Assembly: GCA_035540935.1 (NCBI GenBank)
Contig: DATLFS010000075.1
Span: forward strand, 1-24,816
DNA length: 24,816 nucleotides
From: DATLFS01 sp035540935
GTDB taxonomy: Bacteria; Actinomycetota; CADDZG01; WHSQ01
Direction of reading: 5' to 3'
Shown here: one piece after another, positions 1 to 7,564 of the stretch
Layout of the letters: every line of letters begins with the position of its first letter
Position numbering within the stretch: the stretch's first letter is position 1
Translations under genes and position numbers: made by a program
The notes under the pieces: model-generated
The model's database searches: none
What the model saw: the letters and a program-made list of their open reading frames with translations, nothing else
What the model was told of the DNA's origin: nothing

Positions 1-1
1 C

Positions 2-544
2 AAGATCGGCGGCCCGAAGGGCGTCGGCGCGCTCTACGTGCGGTCGGGTGTCCCGGTCGAGGCGATCGTGCACGGCGGCGGGCAGGAGCGCGGCCTTCGA
101 TCCGGCACGTTGAACACCGCCGGCATCGCCGGCTTCGGCGCGGCCGCCGCGGTCGCCGCGGCGGAGGTCGAGAGCGAGGGAGAACGCCTCCGGAGGCTCC
201 GCGACCGATTGCTCGACGGGATCCGCGGGTGCGCGCCCGACGTCGTCGTGAACGGATCGCTCGAGCAGCGCGTCGCCGGGAACCTGAACGTGTGCGTGCC
301 GGGAACCGAGGGGGAGACGCTCTTGCTGCTGCTCGACGGCGCCGGCATCGCGTGCTCGTCCGGCTCGGCGTGCTCGTCCGGAGCGCTCGACCCCTCCCAC
401 GTGCTGCTCGCCATGGGGGTCCCGCGCGAGCTCGCGATCGGGAGTCTCAGGTTCTCGCTCGGCCGCACCTCGACCGACGCAGACGTCGACGCGGTCCTGT
501 CGGCACTGCCCGGCATCGTCGATACCGCCAGGCGGGCCGCCTGA
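2..544 (+). CDS. Cysteine desulfurase (NifS/IscS-like), 3' part only
   Basis: PLP-dependent enzyme that takes sulfur from cysteine as an enzyme-bound persulfide, for thiolation of tRNA or Fe-S assembly. The window opens inside the gene: the first full codon (bases 2-4) begins KIGGPKGVGALYV, where the Lys matches the PLP-binding Lys of the family's S-H-K-x-x-G-P-K-G motif. RSGTLN and the catalytic-Cys loop SSGSACSSGAL (Cys codon at 371-373) follow, so the C-terminal half is intact. The stop TGA shares its A with the ATG of mnmA, which indicates translational coupling. A desulfurase directly before mnmA is a common actinobacterial arrangement, so supplying sulfur to MnmA is its likely main job (inference). 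The N-terminal half lies outside the window. Confidence 0.95.
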   Translation, partial: KIGGPKGVGALYVRSGVPVEAIVHGGGQERGLRSGTLNTAGIAGFGAAAAVAAAEVESEGERLRRLRDRLLDGIRGCAPDVVVNGSLEQRVAGNLNVCVPGTEGETLLLLLDGAGIACSSGSACSSGALDPSHVLLAMGVPRELAIGSLRFSLGRTSTDADVDAVLSALPGIVDTARRAA

Positions 545-1623
545 TGGCGCGCGGTAAGGCGGTCGTCGCCATGTCGGGGGGAGTCGATTCCTCCGTGGCC
601 GCAGCCCTTCTCGTCGAAGAGGGCTTCGACGTCACCGGCATCATGTTGAAGCTCTGGCGCGGCGACGAGACGAACAACGCCTCCGGGTGCTGCAGCGTCG
701 GCGCGGCGACCGACGCGCGGCGCGTCGCAGATGTCCTCGGCATCCCTTTCTACGTGCACAACTACGCGGACCGCTTCCACGCCACCGTCGTGCGCAACTT
801 CCACGACGACTACCAGACCGGCAGGACGCCCAACCCGTGCGTGCGGTGCAACCAGTGGATCAAGTTCGGGACCCTCTTGGAGCGGGCGCGGGCGCTCGGC
901 GCCGACGTGCTGGCTACCGGCCACTACGCCCGCGTCGTCCACGAACGGGGGGCGCACCGCCTCTTCCGCGGGGCGGACCCGGCCAAGGACCAGTCCTACG
1001 TACTGTGGATGCTAGGGCCGGAGGATCTTCGCCATGTCCGGTTTCCCGTCGGCGACATGCAGAAGTCGGAGACGCGGCGCATCGCCGGCGACCTCGGCCT
1101 CCGTACCGCGACGAAGCCCGATAGCCAGGAGATCTGCTTCGTCCGCGGGGGAGACCTCGACGCCTACGTCGACGAGCACCTCGCCCCGGCAGCGCGTCCC
1201 GGCCCGATCGTCGACGGCGACGGGCGGGTCGTGGGCAGCCATCGCGGGATCGCCCGCTACACGGTCGGACAGCGGAGGGGCGTCGGCGTGTCCCTCGGGC
1301 GGCCGGTGTTCGTCACGGCGGTCGACGCGGGCACCAACACGCTGACGATCGGCGACCGCGAAGCCCTCCGGTGCCGCGGTTTCGTTGCCGAGGAGGTGTC
1401 GTTCACCGTCGCGCCGCCCGCCGGCCCGATCGACGTGCTGGTGCAGCACCGAGCCCACGGCGATACGGCTCTCGCACGGCTCGCCCCGCTCGGCGGCGGG
1501 CGCGTGGACATCGAGCTACTGGGTGACGCCGACGCGGTCGCGCCGGGGCAGAGCGCGGCGTTCTACGACCCGGTGAATCCCGAGGAGCTCCTAGGCGGAG
1601 GCGTCATCGTCGAAACGCGCTGA
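544..1623 (+). CDS. mnmA: tRNA-specific 2-thiouridylase MnmA
   Basis: ATP-dependent enzyme that makes 2-thiouridine at wobble position U34 of tRNA (Glu, Gln and Lys tRNAs in the studied systems). The 359-residue product is full length. It has the PP-loop SGGVDSS near the N-terminus, the nucleophile Cys in NPCVRCNQW (residue 102) and the second catalytic Cys in SQEICFV (residue 198), nearly the same numbering as in E. coli. TGHYARV and the C-terminal barrel are also present. The ATG overlaps the desulfurase stop by one base. The frame is open well upstream of this ATG, but that part is a shadow of the desulfurase gene. Nothing is missing or odd. Confidence 0.97.
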   Translation: MARGKAVVAMSGGVDSSVAAALLVEEGFDVTGIMLKLWRGDETNNASGCCSVGAATDARRVADVLGIPFYVHNYADRFHATVVRNFHDDYQTGRTPNPCVRCNQWIKFGTLLERARALGADVLATGHYARVVHERGAHRLFRGADPAKDQSYVLWMLGPEDLRHVRFPVGDMQKSETRRIAGDLGLRTATKPDSQEICFVRGGDLDAYVDEHLAPAARPGPIVDGDGRVVGSHRGIARYTVGQRRGVGVSLGRPVFVTAVDAGTNTLTIGDREALRCRGFVAEEVSFTVAPPAGPIDVLVQHRAHGDTALARLAPLGGGRVDIELLGDADAVAPGQSAAFYDPVNPEELLGGGVIVETR

Positions 1624-1663
1624 CCCGAACAGGAGGGGCGGCGGCGGTGGCGAACGCTCGGGC

Positions 1664-3403
1664 ATGGCGATCTCGAGACGGAAGTTCATCGCGCGCACGG
1701 GAGCGGCGGGCGCCGCGGCGGCCCTGCCCTGGTGGGCGCATCTGGAAGCGGGGGCGCGCCCCGCGGATCTCACGACGCTTGGCCGCACGATCGTGCGGGG
1801 CGCCAAGCTGCAGGAGGGGACGGTCGGCGCCTATTTCCGCCTCGCCGAGGGGCCGGGCGAGCGGCACATGCGCCGCGACGACCTCGGCGGCAACAAGCGC
1901 TCGAAGGCTCGAGCCGCGGTCCCGCTTCTCTCGTTCGTCCACATGACCGACGTCCACATCGTCGATGCGCAGAGCCCGGCACGCGTCGAGTTCCTGGACC
2001 GCTTCGCCGACCCTGGCCGCGGTTGCGAGAGCGTTCCGCTCTCGAGCGCGCAGCGCCCGCAGGAGGCGTTGACACTTCACGTGCTCGAAGCGATGGTCCG
2101 CGCGATCCGCAAGATCCGTCGCTCGCCGGTGACGGGGAGGAGATTCTCGTTCGCCGTATGCACCGGCGACAACATCGACAACGAGCAGCTGAACGAGCTG
2201 CGGTGGTTCATCGACACGCTCGACGGCGGCGGGATGGTGTCGTCGAACTCCGGCGGCGACGCCTACCAGGGTGTCCAGGCGGCGGAGTGGGCCGACCCCG
2301 AGTACTGGCACCCGACCCCCGAGGTCGCCGACAAGTACAAGCAGCAGTACGGCTTCCCCGACTATCCGGGCTTGCTGGAGACCGCGATGAAGCCGTTCCG
2401 CGCTACCGGGATCGGGATGCCGTGGCTCCAGACCTTCGGCAACCACGACGGCCTCATGCAGGGGAACGCGCCGCGCAACCCGATCTTCGAGGCGATCGCG
2501 GTCGGCCCGGCGAAGATCAAGGCGCTCCCTCCGGGGCTGAATCCGTGCGACGCCTTCCAGACGTTGCGCGACAACCCGGCCGCGTTCCTCGCCGCTCCGG
2601 TGCAACAGGTCGCGGCCGACCCGCAGCGCAAGGTCGTGACGCGGGCGGAGTACATCGAGGAGATGTTCAAGACCACCGGTACTCCCGTCGGTCACGGCTT
2701 CCAGAAGGAGAACCGGAGCGCGGGAACGGCGTACTGGTTCCGCGACGCCGGGAAGTTCCGCCTCATCGGGCTCGACACGGTGAACCCCGGCGGCTACGAC
2801 GAGGGTTCGATCGGACTCGCGCAGTTCGAGTGGCTCGAGGAGAGGCTGCGAGAGTCGTCCCGGACCTATCTCGATGCCGACGGCGGTGAGGTCCAGAACG
2901 AGGATGGGCGCGATCGTTACGTGATCCTGTTCTCGCACCACGGGCTCCGTTCGCTCGAGAACCCGGTGATGGCGCCGGACCCCTTGGAGCCCGGCTCGAA
3001 CGACCTTCCGCGCATCCTTGCCGACGAGGTGGAGGCGCTGTTGCACCGTTATCCCAACGTGATCGCATGGGTGAACGGCCACACCCACAACAACATCGTC
3101 GAGCCGCGGCAGAGCCCGCATGGTGGCGGGTTCTGGGACATCGGCACCGCGGCGCACATCGACTGGGCCTGTCAGAGCCGCGGCATCGACGTGGTCGACA
3201 ATCGCGACGGGACGATGTCGATCTGGTGCACGATGATCGACCACGCCGCGCCGATCCGCCCGGGCGGCAAGGACGAGGTGCTCCGCGTGGCATCGATCTC
3301 GCGCGAGCTCGCGGCGAACGACTTCCAGAAGGGATACGACTCGAGCGGCCGCGGCGAGCACAAGGATCGCAACGTGGAGCTCCTCCTACCCAAGCCCTTC
3401 TAA
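1664..3403 (+). CDS. Tat-exported metallophosphoesterase (PPA1498-type)
   Basis: A 579-residue calcineurin-like metallophosphoesterase, probably exported and folded with its metals in the cytoplasm. The N-terminus MAISRRKFIARTG is a twin-arginine signal (SRRKF) followed by an Ala-rich hydrophobic stretch. All metal-binding motifs are visible: TDVHI (D96, H98), TGDN (D169), GNHD (N260-D262), SHHG, and NGHTH (H473, H475). The long, insertion-rich sequence and the Tat signal fit the actinobacterial PPA1498 metallophosphoesterase family (TIGR03767, from memory). The substrate is unknown. The best ribosome-binding candidate, AGGAGGGG at 1631-1638, is rather far from the ATG, but this start gives the signal peptide exactly. 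It sits between mnmA and ligA and looks like cargo in that cluster. Confidence 0.9.
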   Translation: MAISRRKFIARTGAAGAAAALPWWAHLEAGARPADLTTLGRTIVRGAKLQEGTVGAYFRLAEGPGERHMRRDDLGGNKRSKARAAVPLLSFVHMTDVHIVDAQSPARVEFLDRFADPGRGCESVPLSSAQRPQEALTLHVLEAMVRAIRKIRRSPVTGRRFSFAVCTGDNIDNEQLNELRWFIDTLDGGGMVSSNSGGDAYQGVQAAEWADPEYWHPTPEVADKYKQQYGFPDYPGLLETAMKPFRATGIGMPWLQTFGNHDGLMQGNAPRNPIFEAIAVGPAKIKALPPGLNPCDAFQTLRDNPAAFLAAPVQQVAADPQRKVVTRAEYIEEMFKTTGTPVGHGFQKENRSAGTAYWFRDAGKFRLIGLDTVNPGGYDEGSIGLAQFEWLEERLRESSRTYLDADGGEVQNEDGRDRYVILFSHHGLRSLENPVMAPDPLEPGSNDLPRILADEVEALLHRYPNVIAWVNGHTHNNIVEPRQSPHGGGFWDIGTAAHIDWACQSRGIDVVDNRDGTMSIWCTMIDHAAPIRPGGKDEVLRVASISRELAANDFQKGYDSSGRGEHKDRNVELLLPKPF

Positions 3404-3407
3404 CCGC

Positions 3408-4154
3408 GTGCCGGATCACCGCGAATCGCTCTGGCAGGAGTTCGCGCGCGCCGCTCCGGGTTTCGCAGAGAGGACCCGCGGCAGGTTCGACGCGCTGGAC
3501 GTCCCGGGCTTCGCGCAGCCGTCTCCCGGAGACAGGGTCCTCGAGGTCGGCTGCGGCACCGGGAACTTCCTGTTGCTCTTTCACGGCGACGGCAGGACGC
3601 TCGTCGGCGTCGACCTTTCCGCCGAGATGTTGACGGAGGCGCGCCGTCACGACGCTCTGCTCCTCGTCCAGGGAGACGGCTTCCGCCTGCCCTTCTCCGC
3701 CCGCGCCTTCGACCTCGCGACGAGCGCCCAGGCGCTCCATCACGTACACCGCCCCGTTCCGCTCCTGCGGGAGATGCTCCGGGTGACGTCGGACGAGGGC
3801 CGCATCGTCATCGTCGACCAGCTGGGGCCGGAGTCGTACGAGCAGCTCGCTTTCATGAACGAGCTCGAGATCCTCCGTGACCCCAGCCACGCCACGTCGC
3901 GGCCGCTCAGCGCCTTCCGGATCGTGCTGGCCGCTGCCGGAGTGGAGATCGTCGACGACCGGGTGCACTCGGAACGGTCGCGGCTATCGAAGTGGATGTG
4001 GCCCGGCGAGTTCCCCGAGGAGCGCATCGCCGCAGTCCGCCGGTTCATCGAGCGGTTCGGCGCCGAGACCGGCATGGAGTTCGAGCGGGACGGCGACGAT
4101 TGGATCTTCACCCGGCGCCGCGTCTTGCTCCTGGGACGCCGCCCCTCCCGCTGA
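3408..4154 (+). CDS. Class I SAM-dependent methyltransferase
   Basis: A 248-residue protein with a Rossmann-type methyltransferase core. Motif I is VLEVGCGTGNF, the acidic end of strand 2 is VGVDLS, and motif post-I/II is seen in QGDGFRLPF and DLATSAQALHH. This is the UbiE/methyltransf_11 pattern, usually acting on small molecules. The substrate cannot be read from the sequence. The C-terminal third (Arg-rich, with RRRVLLLGRR at the end) resembles the tail of other small-molecule methyltransferases. It starts at a GTG four bases after the stop of the metallophosphoesterase, so the two are probably co-transcribed. It ends about 40 bases before ligA. Confidence 0.88.
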   Translation: MPDHRESLWQEFARAAPGFAERTRGRFDALDVPGFAQPSPGDRVLEVGCGTGNFLLLFHGDGRTLVGVDLSAEMLTEARRHDALLLVQGDGFRLPFSARAFDLATSAQALHHVHRPVPLLREMLRVTSDEGRIVIVDQLGPESYEQLAFMNELEILRDPSHATSRPLSAFRIVLAAAGVEIVDDRVHSERSRLSKWMWPGEFPEERIAAVRRFIERFGAETGMEFERDGDDWIFTRRRVLLLGRRPSR

Positions 4155-4195
4155 CGGGCGCAGTCTCGTCGCGCCCATCTGCGAGGATGAGCGCC

Positions 4196-6196
4196 ATGAA
4201 GAAGAGCGAGGCGAAACGCCGCGCCGCGAGGCTCCGCGACGAGATCGACCACCACTCGTACCGCTATCACGTGCTCGACGATCCCGAGATCGCCGACGCC
4301 GAGTACGACGCGCTGGTCGGCGAGCTGATCGCGATCGAAGAGAGGTTCCCCGACCTCGTTACACCGGACTCTCCGACGCAACGGGTCGGCGCGCCACCGT
4401 CGAACGCCTTCGCTCCGGTCCCACACCTGACCCCGATGATGTCGCTCGACAACGCTTTCGACCTCGACGAGCTGCGTGCCTGGGGCAAGCGCGCCGAACG
4501 CCTCATCGGCGACGTCGAGGCGTTCACGTGCGAGCTGAAGATGGACGGAGTTGCCGTGAACCTCGTCTACGAGGACGGCGTGCTCGCCCGCGGCGCCACC
4601 CGCGGCGACGGGCGCGTGGGTGAGGACATCACCGCCAACATCCGCACGATCCCCGCCGTCCCGCTCCGCCTCCGCGGGAAACCTCCCTCGCTCATCGAGG
4701 TCAGAGGCGAGGTCTACATGCGGAGGGACGACTTCGAGGCCCTGAACGCGCGCCTCGGCGAAGCGGACGGCAAGACGTTCGCCAACCCGCGCAACGCCGC
4801 CGCCGGCTCTCTACGTCAGAAGGACCCGAACGTCACCAAGGAGCGGACCCTCTCGCTCGTGTGTCACGGCGTGGGCCGCGCCGACGGGGTCCGGCCGAAG
4901 TCGCACACCGAGGCGCTCGAGCTGATCCGGTCGTGGGGGCTGCGCACGAATCCGGAGAACCGGCGGTTGGCGTCGCTGGACGAGGTCTTCGAGTTCTGCG
5001 CGCACTGGCAAGAGCACCGGCACGACGTGCCCTACGAGATCGACGGGATCGTCGTCAAGGTCGACTCGATCGCGCAACAGGAGGAGCTCGGCTTCACGGC
5101 CAAGGCCCCACGGTGGGCGATCGCGTACAAGTTCCCTCCGGAGGAGCGCACCACGTTGCTGCGCGACATCCGCGTGCACATCGGAAGGACGGGCGCCGCC
5201 ACTCCCTATGCCGTCCTCGAGCCGGTCTTCGTCGGCGGCGTCACCGTGTCCACCGCGACGCTCCACAACGCCGACGAGGTGGCGCGAAAAGACGTGCGCG
5301 CCGGCGACACGGTGGTCGTACGGCGCGCCGGCGACGTCATCCCCGAAGTCGTCGCGCCGGTGTTGGCGAAGCGGCCGCGAACGGCTAAGCCGTGGAAGAT
5401 GCTCGCCAGGTGTCCCTACTGTGACTCCGACATCGTGCGGCTCGAGGGTGAGGCCGTCGCCCGTTGCACCGGAATCGACTGCCCCTCGCAGCGGATCGAG
5501 CGTCTCTTCCACTTCACCGGGCGCGGGGCGATGGACATCGAGGGCCTCGGCTACGAGACGCTCCAGAAGCTGATCGACAAGGGCGACCTGAGCGACGTCG
5601 GCGACATCTACTCACTCACCCCCGACAGCTTCGCCGGCCTCGAGGGGTTCGGCGCGAGGTCGATCGCGAAGCTGATGGACGCGATCGAAGGGTCGAAGAA
5701 GCGTCCGCTGGGCGCGCTGCTCACGGGCCTCGGGATCCCCCACGTGGGAGGCAAGACGGCCTACGACCTGGCGTCGGAGGTGGGTTCGCTGGAGGCCCTG
5801 ATGGCCATGAGCGAAGACGAGCTCGAGGCGATCGAAGGCATCGGGCCGAAGGTCGCGGCAGCCGTGGTCACGTTCTTCTCGCAGGAGGCCACGCGCAAGG
5901 TCGTCGACAAGCTCGTCTCGGCCGGCGTCAACACGGTCGAGACGCGGCGTAGGAGCGACGGGCCTCTGACCGGCAAGACGTTCGTTATCACCGGCTCGCT
6001 CGCCGGCTTCTCGCGCTCGGAGGCGCAAGCTGCGATCGAGGAGCGCGGCGGCAAGGTGACCTCCAGCGTCAGCAAGAAGACCGACTACGTCGTCGTGGGC
6101 GAGAACCCCGGGTCGAAGCACGACAAGGCGCAGCAACTCAAGATCGAGATCCTCGACGAGGAAGCCTTCGAGCGGTTGCTCAACGCCGGGGCCTGA
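4196..6196 (+). CDS. ligA: NAD-dependent DNA ligase LigA
   Basis: Seals nicks during replication and repair using NAD as adenylate donor. The 666-residue product has the complete domain order: N-terminal Ia domain (HHSYRYHVLDDPEI), adenylation domain with catalytic Lys in ELKMDG (K115), OB fold, a four-Cys zinc finger (C406, C409, C424, C429), helix-hairpin-helix repeats, and a C-terminal BRCT domain from about residue 589. Two in-frame ATGs are possible, 4187 and 4196. I chose 4196 because the GAGG at 4183-4186 is well spaced for it and too close to 4187. A strong hairpin follows the gene. In many actinobacteria gatCAB follows ligA; here the next gene is unrelated. Confidence 0.97.
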   Translation: MKKSEAKRRAARLRDEIDHHSYRYHVLDDPEIADAEYDALVGELIAIEERFPDLVTPDSPTQRVGAPPSNAFAPVPHLTPMMSLDNAFDLDELRAWGKRAERLIGDVEAFTCELKMDGVAVNLVYEDGVLARGATRGDGRVGEDITANIRTIPAVPLRLRGKPPSLIEVRGEVYMRRDDFEALNARLGEADGKTFANPRNAAAGSLRQKDPNVTKERTLSLVCHGVGRADGVRPKSHTEALELIRSWGLRTNPENRRLASLDEVFEFCAHWQEHRHDVPYEIDGIVVKVDSIAQQEELGFTAKAPRWAIAYKFPPEERTTLLRDIRVHIGRTGAATPYAVLEPVFVGGVTVSTATLHNADEVARKDVRAGDTVVVRRAGDVIPEVVAPVLAKRPRTAKPWKMLARCPYCDSDIVRLEGEAVARCTGIDCPSQRIERLFHFTGRGAMDIEGLGYETLQKLIDKGDLSDVGDIYSLTPDSFAGLEGFGARSIAKLMDAIEGSKKRPLGALLTGLGIPHVGGKTAYDLASEVGSLEALMAMSEDELEAIEGIGPKVAAAVVTFFSQEATRKVVDKLVSAGVNTVETRRRSDGPLTGKTFVITGSLAGFSRSEAQAAIEERGGKVTSSVSKKTDYVVVGENPGSKHDKAQQLKIEILDEEAFERLLNAGA

Positions 6197-6212
6197 GCCG
6201 TCCCCGAGACCC

Positions 6213-6249
6213 GAAAAAGAAACCGGCGCGGGGATCCCCCGCGCCGGTT
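6213..6249. terminator. Bidirectional intrinsic terminator after ligA
   Basis: A perfect 13-bp inverted repeat (arms 6221-6233 and 6237-6249, loop ATC) lies 25 bases after the ligA stop. On the minus strand the stem is followed directly by TTTCTTTTTC (complement of the A-rich run 6213-6221), a good U-tract. On the plus strand the following bases are only moderately T-rich. It can therefore end ligA transcription, but it is best oriented as the terminator of a minus-strand transcript coming from about 6460. This polarity is one reason to propose a small minus-strand gene here. Confidence 0.8.
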
Positions 6250-6391
6250 CGTGTTCGTTCCGACTGAACGTCCGCCGCTCTTCGTCGTGCGACGCCCGGA
6301 GGACCAGGCCGGGACGGCGTGCGCCGGTGAAACGGTGTGGATTCCGCCTGTGGCCCAAACCCGGAATCCGACCTACCTGTGAGTCAGGCCA

Positions 6392-6436
6392 CTAGCAGCC
6401 GTTCACCTCACGAGGTCCGCAGGAACTATCACTCAA
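6392..6436 (-). CDS. Putative 14-residue peptide MSDSSCGPREVNGC
   Basis: A TTG-initiated ORF of 14 codons ending in TAG. Its support is the ribosome-binding site: minus-strand bases 6456-6439 read AGAAAGGAGGTGGTCCAG, which matches the complement of the last 18 bases of actinobacterial 16S rRNA except for one position that would form a G-U pair. The spacing from GGAGG to TTG is 10 bases. The peptide has two Cys (residues 6 and 14, the last being C-terminal), a Gly-Pro, and mixed charges. There is no signal peptide. An overlapping 9-codon GTG ORF in another frame is a less likely alternative. Function is unknown; a leader peptide, a small metal- or thiol-linked peptide, or no function are all possible. 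Confidence 0.35.
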   Translation of the reverse strand: MSDSSCGPREVNGC

Positions 6437-6465
6437 GTCTGGACCACCTCCTTTCTCGTGTACCG

Positions 6466-6495
6466 GTATGAAAACACAGCGGTAGGGGCTGCCAA
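6466..6495 (-). promoter_or_regulatory. Candidate promoter of the small minus-strand transcript
   Basis: On the minus strand TTGGCA (6495-6490) and TCATAC (6471-6466) are 18 bases apart, placing transcription start about 6459, just before the Shine-Dalgarno sequence. The -35 match is good and the -10 match is moderate. A 7-bp inverted repeat with loop TTT (6503-6519) lies just upstream and could be a binding site. Confidence 0.35.
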
Positions 6496-6551
6496 GGACT
6501 TTCGCCGGATTTTCCGGCGGCCGCGGGGTGCGTTGATAGACTCGCCCGGCG

Positions 6552-6569
6552 CTTGACCGGCCGGTCAAG
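6552..6569. promoter_or_regulatory. 18-bp perfect palindrome, TetR-type operator candidate
   Basis: CTTGACCGGCCGGTCAAG is a perfect 18-bp palindrome located 57 bases upstream of the ATG of the SDR gene at 6626, and between that gene and the divergent small-transcript promoter. GC-rich inverted repeats with a GACCG/CGGTC core are typical of TetR-family operators, many of which control acyl-CoA or lipid catabolism genes, which fits the operon downstream. No TetR gene is in the window, so the regulator would act from elsewhere. The assignment to TetR is inference. Confidence 0.6.
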
Positions 6570-6625
6570 AAAGCCGCCGATCCTGGTGCAGTACAAACGA
6601 GGTTTCGAGGACACGGGAGGTCTGG

Positions 6626-7564
6626 ATGCCATCGCTCGACGGCAAGGTTGCGATCGTCACCGGCGCCGGCCGCGGCATCGGCCGCGAGCACTCGCTCGCG
6701 CTGGCCGCCGCCGGCGCCAAGATCGTGGTGAACGACATCGGCGGCTCTTCCGCCGGCGAGGGCCAAGACACGACGCCGGCGCAGTCCGTCGCCGACGAGA
6801 TCATCGCCTCGGGTGGCCAGGCGGTCGCCAACTACGACAACGTCGCCGACTTCCAGGGCGCGGAGAACATGGTCAAGCAGGCGGTCTCGGAGTTCGGCCG
6901 CCTCGACATCCTGGTCAACAACGCCGGGATCATCCGCGACCGGATGCTCGTCAACATGTCCGAGAAGGAATGGGACGCGGTGATCGCGGTCCATCTCAAG
7001 GGCCACTTCGCGCCGACGCGTCACGCCGCCGCTTATTGGCGGGAGCAGTCGAAGGCCGGGAACCAGGTGAACGCGAGGGTGATCAACACCTCCAGTCCCT
7101 CCGGCGTCTTCGGCAACGTCGGACAGACGAACTACGGCGCGGCGAAGGCGGGTATCGCCGCGTTCACGATCATCTCGGCGCTCGAGCTCGGCAGGTACGG
7201 CGTGACGGTGAACTGCCTCGCCCCTAACGCACGCACGCGCCTCACCGAGCAGACCTTCGGCGAGATCCCGCCTCCCGAAGGCGGCTTCGACGCCATGGAC
7301 CCGGCGAACATCCCGCCGGTCGTCGTGGCGCTCGCCAGCGACGAGGCGCAGGACATCACCGGACAGTGCTTCTTCGTCTACGGCGGGGTCGTCAACGTCC
7401 TCAAGCCGTGGGATGTAGGCGTGGCGCTGGCGAAGGAGGGGCGCTGGGAGCCGGACGAGCTGCTCGCCCGGATGCGTGAAGCGCTCCCGGGGGGAGCGAC
7501 CCCGGAAGGCATGATGCCGATGATGATCAAGGCCGCCGGCGACCAGGGGCTGTCTCTTGGCTGA
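6626..7564 (+). CDS. SDR-family 3-hydroxyacyl-CoA dehydrogenase (MFE-2-like)
   Basis: A 312-residue short-chain dehydrogenase, likely oxidising a 3-hydroxyacyl-CoA with NAD. It shows the cofactor motif TGAGRGIG, an Asp at the end of strand 2 (VVNDIGG) that favours NAD over NADP, NNAG, and the catalytic residues S157, Y170 and K174. Length and sequence pattern resemble the dehydrogenase part of peroxisomal multifunctional enzyme 2 and actinobacterial Hsd4A-type enzymes, which work beside hot-dog hydratases. Its three downstream neighbours are such hydratases. The start ATG has GGAGG five bases upstream. It is the first gene of the operon and the palindrome at 6552-6569 probably controls it. 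The acyl substrate (fatty acid, steroid side chain or other) is not determinable. Confidence 0.9.
   Translation: MPSLDGKVAIVTGAGRGIGREHSLALAAAGAKIVVNDIGGSSAGEGQDTTPAQSVADEIIASGGQAVANYDNVADFQGAENMVKQAVSEFGRLDILVNNAGIIRDRMLVNMSEKEWDAVIAVHLKGHFAPTRHAAAYWREQSKAGNQVNARVINTSSPSGVFGNVGQTNYGAAKAGIAAFTIISALELGRYGVTVNCLAPNARTRLTEQTFGEIPPPEGGFDAMDPANIPPVVVALASDEAQDITGQCFFVYGGVVNVLKPWDVGVALAKEGRWEPDELLARMREALPGGATPEGMMPMMIKAAGDQGLSLG

Larger units (their letters stand above)
6213..6459 (-). ncRNA. Putative small minus-strand transcript (about 245 nt)
   Basis: No large gene occupies 6197-6625, yet the minus strand reads like a complete small transcription unit. A promoter-like pair, TTGGCA (6495-6490) and TCATAC (6471-6466), is separated by 18 bases and predicts a 5' end near 6459. 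A very strong Shine-Dalgarno sequence follows at once (6456-6439), then a 14-codon ORF, several small hairpins (for example CGGATTCC/GGAATCCG arms at 6362-6369 and 6339-6346), and the terminator stem with its U-tract at 6213-6249. I do not recognise the RNA as a named family. It could be a coding mRNA for the tiny peptide, a regulatory RNA, or both. The evidence is structural only. Confidence 0.4.

Noticed and set aside
229..543. Upstream extension of the mnmA reading frame
   Set aside because: This part overlaps the clearly real desulfurase C-terminus and is Arg-rich; MnmA begins at 544.
1604..3361. A 585-codon minus-strand ORF
   Set aside because: It is antisense to the metallophosphoesterase, has Arg/Val/His-rich low-information sequence, and shows no family motif. 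It is a by-product of high GC.
3992..4195. Upstream extension of the ligA frame
   Set aside because: It overlaps the methyltransferase end. The LigA N-terminal domain begins at 4196 with a suitable ribosome-binding site.
6439..6456. A relic of an rRNA operon end
   Set aside because: The bases before and after the 18-base match do not resemble 16S rRNA or a 16S-23S spacer, so a Shine-Dalgarno on the other strand is the simpler reading.
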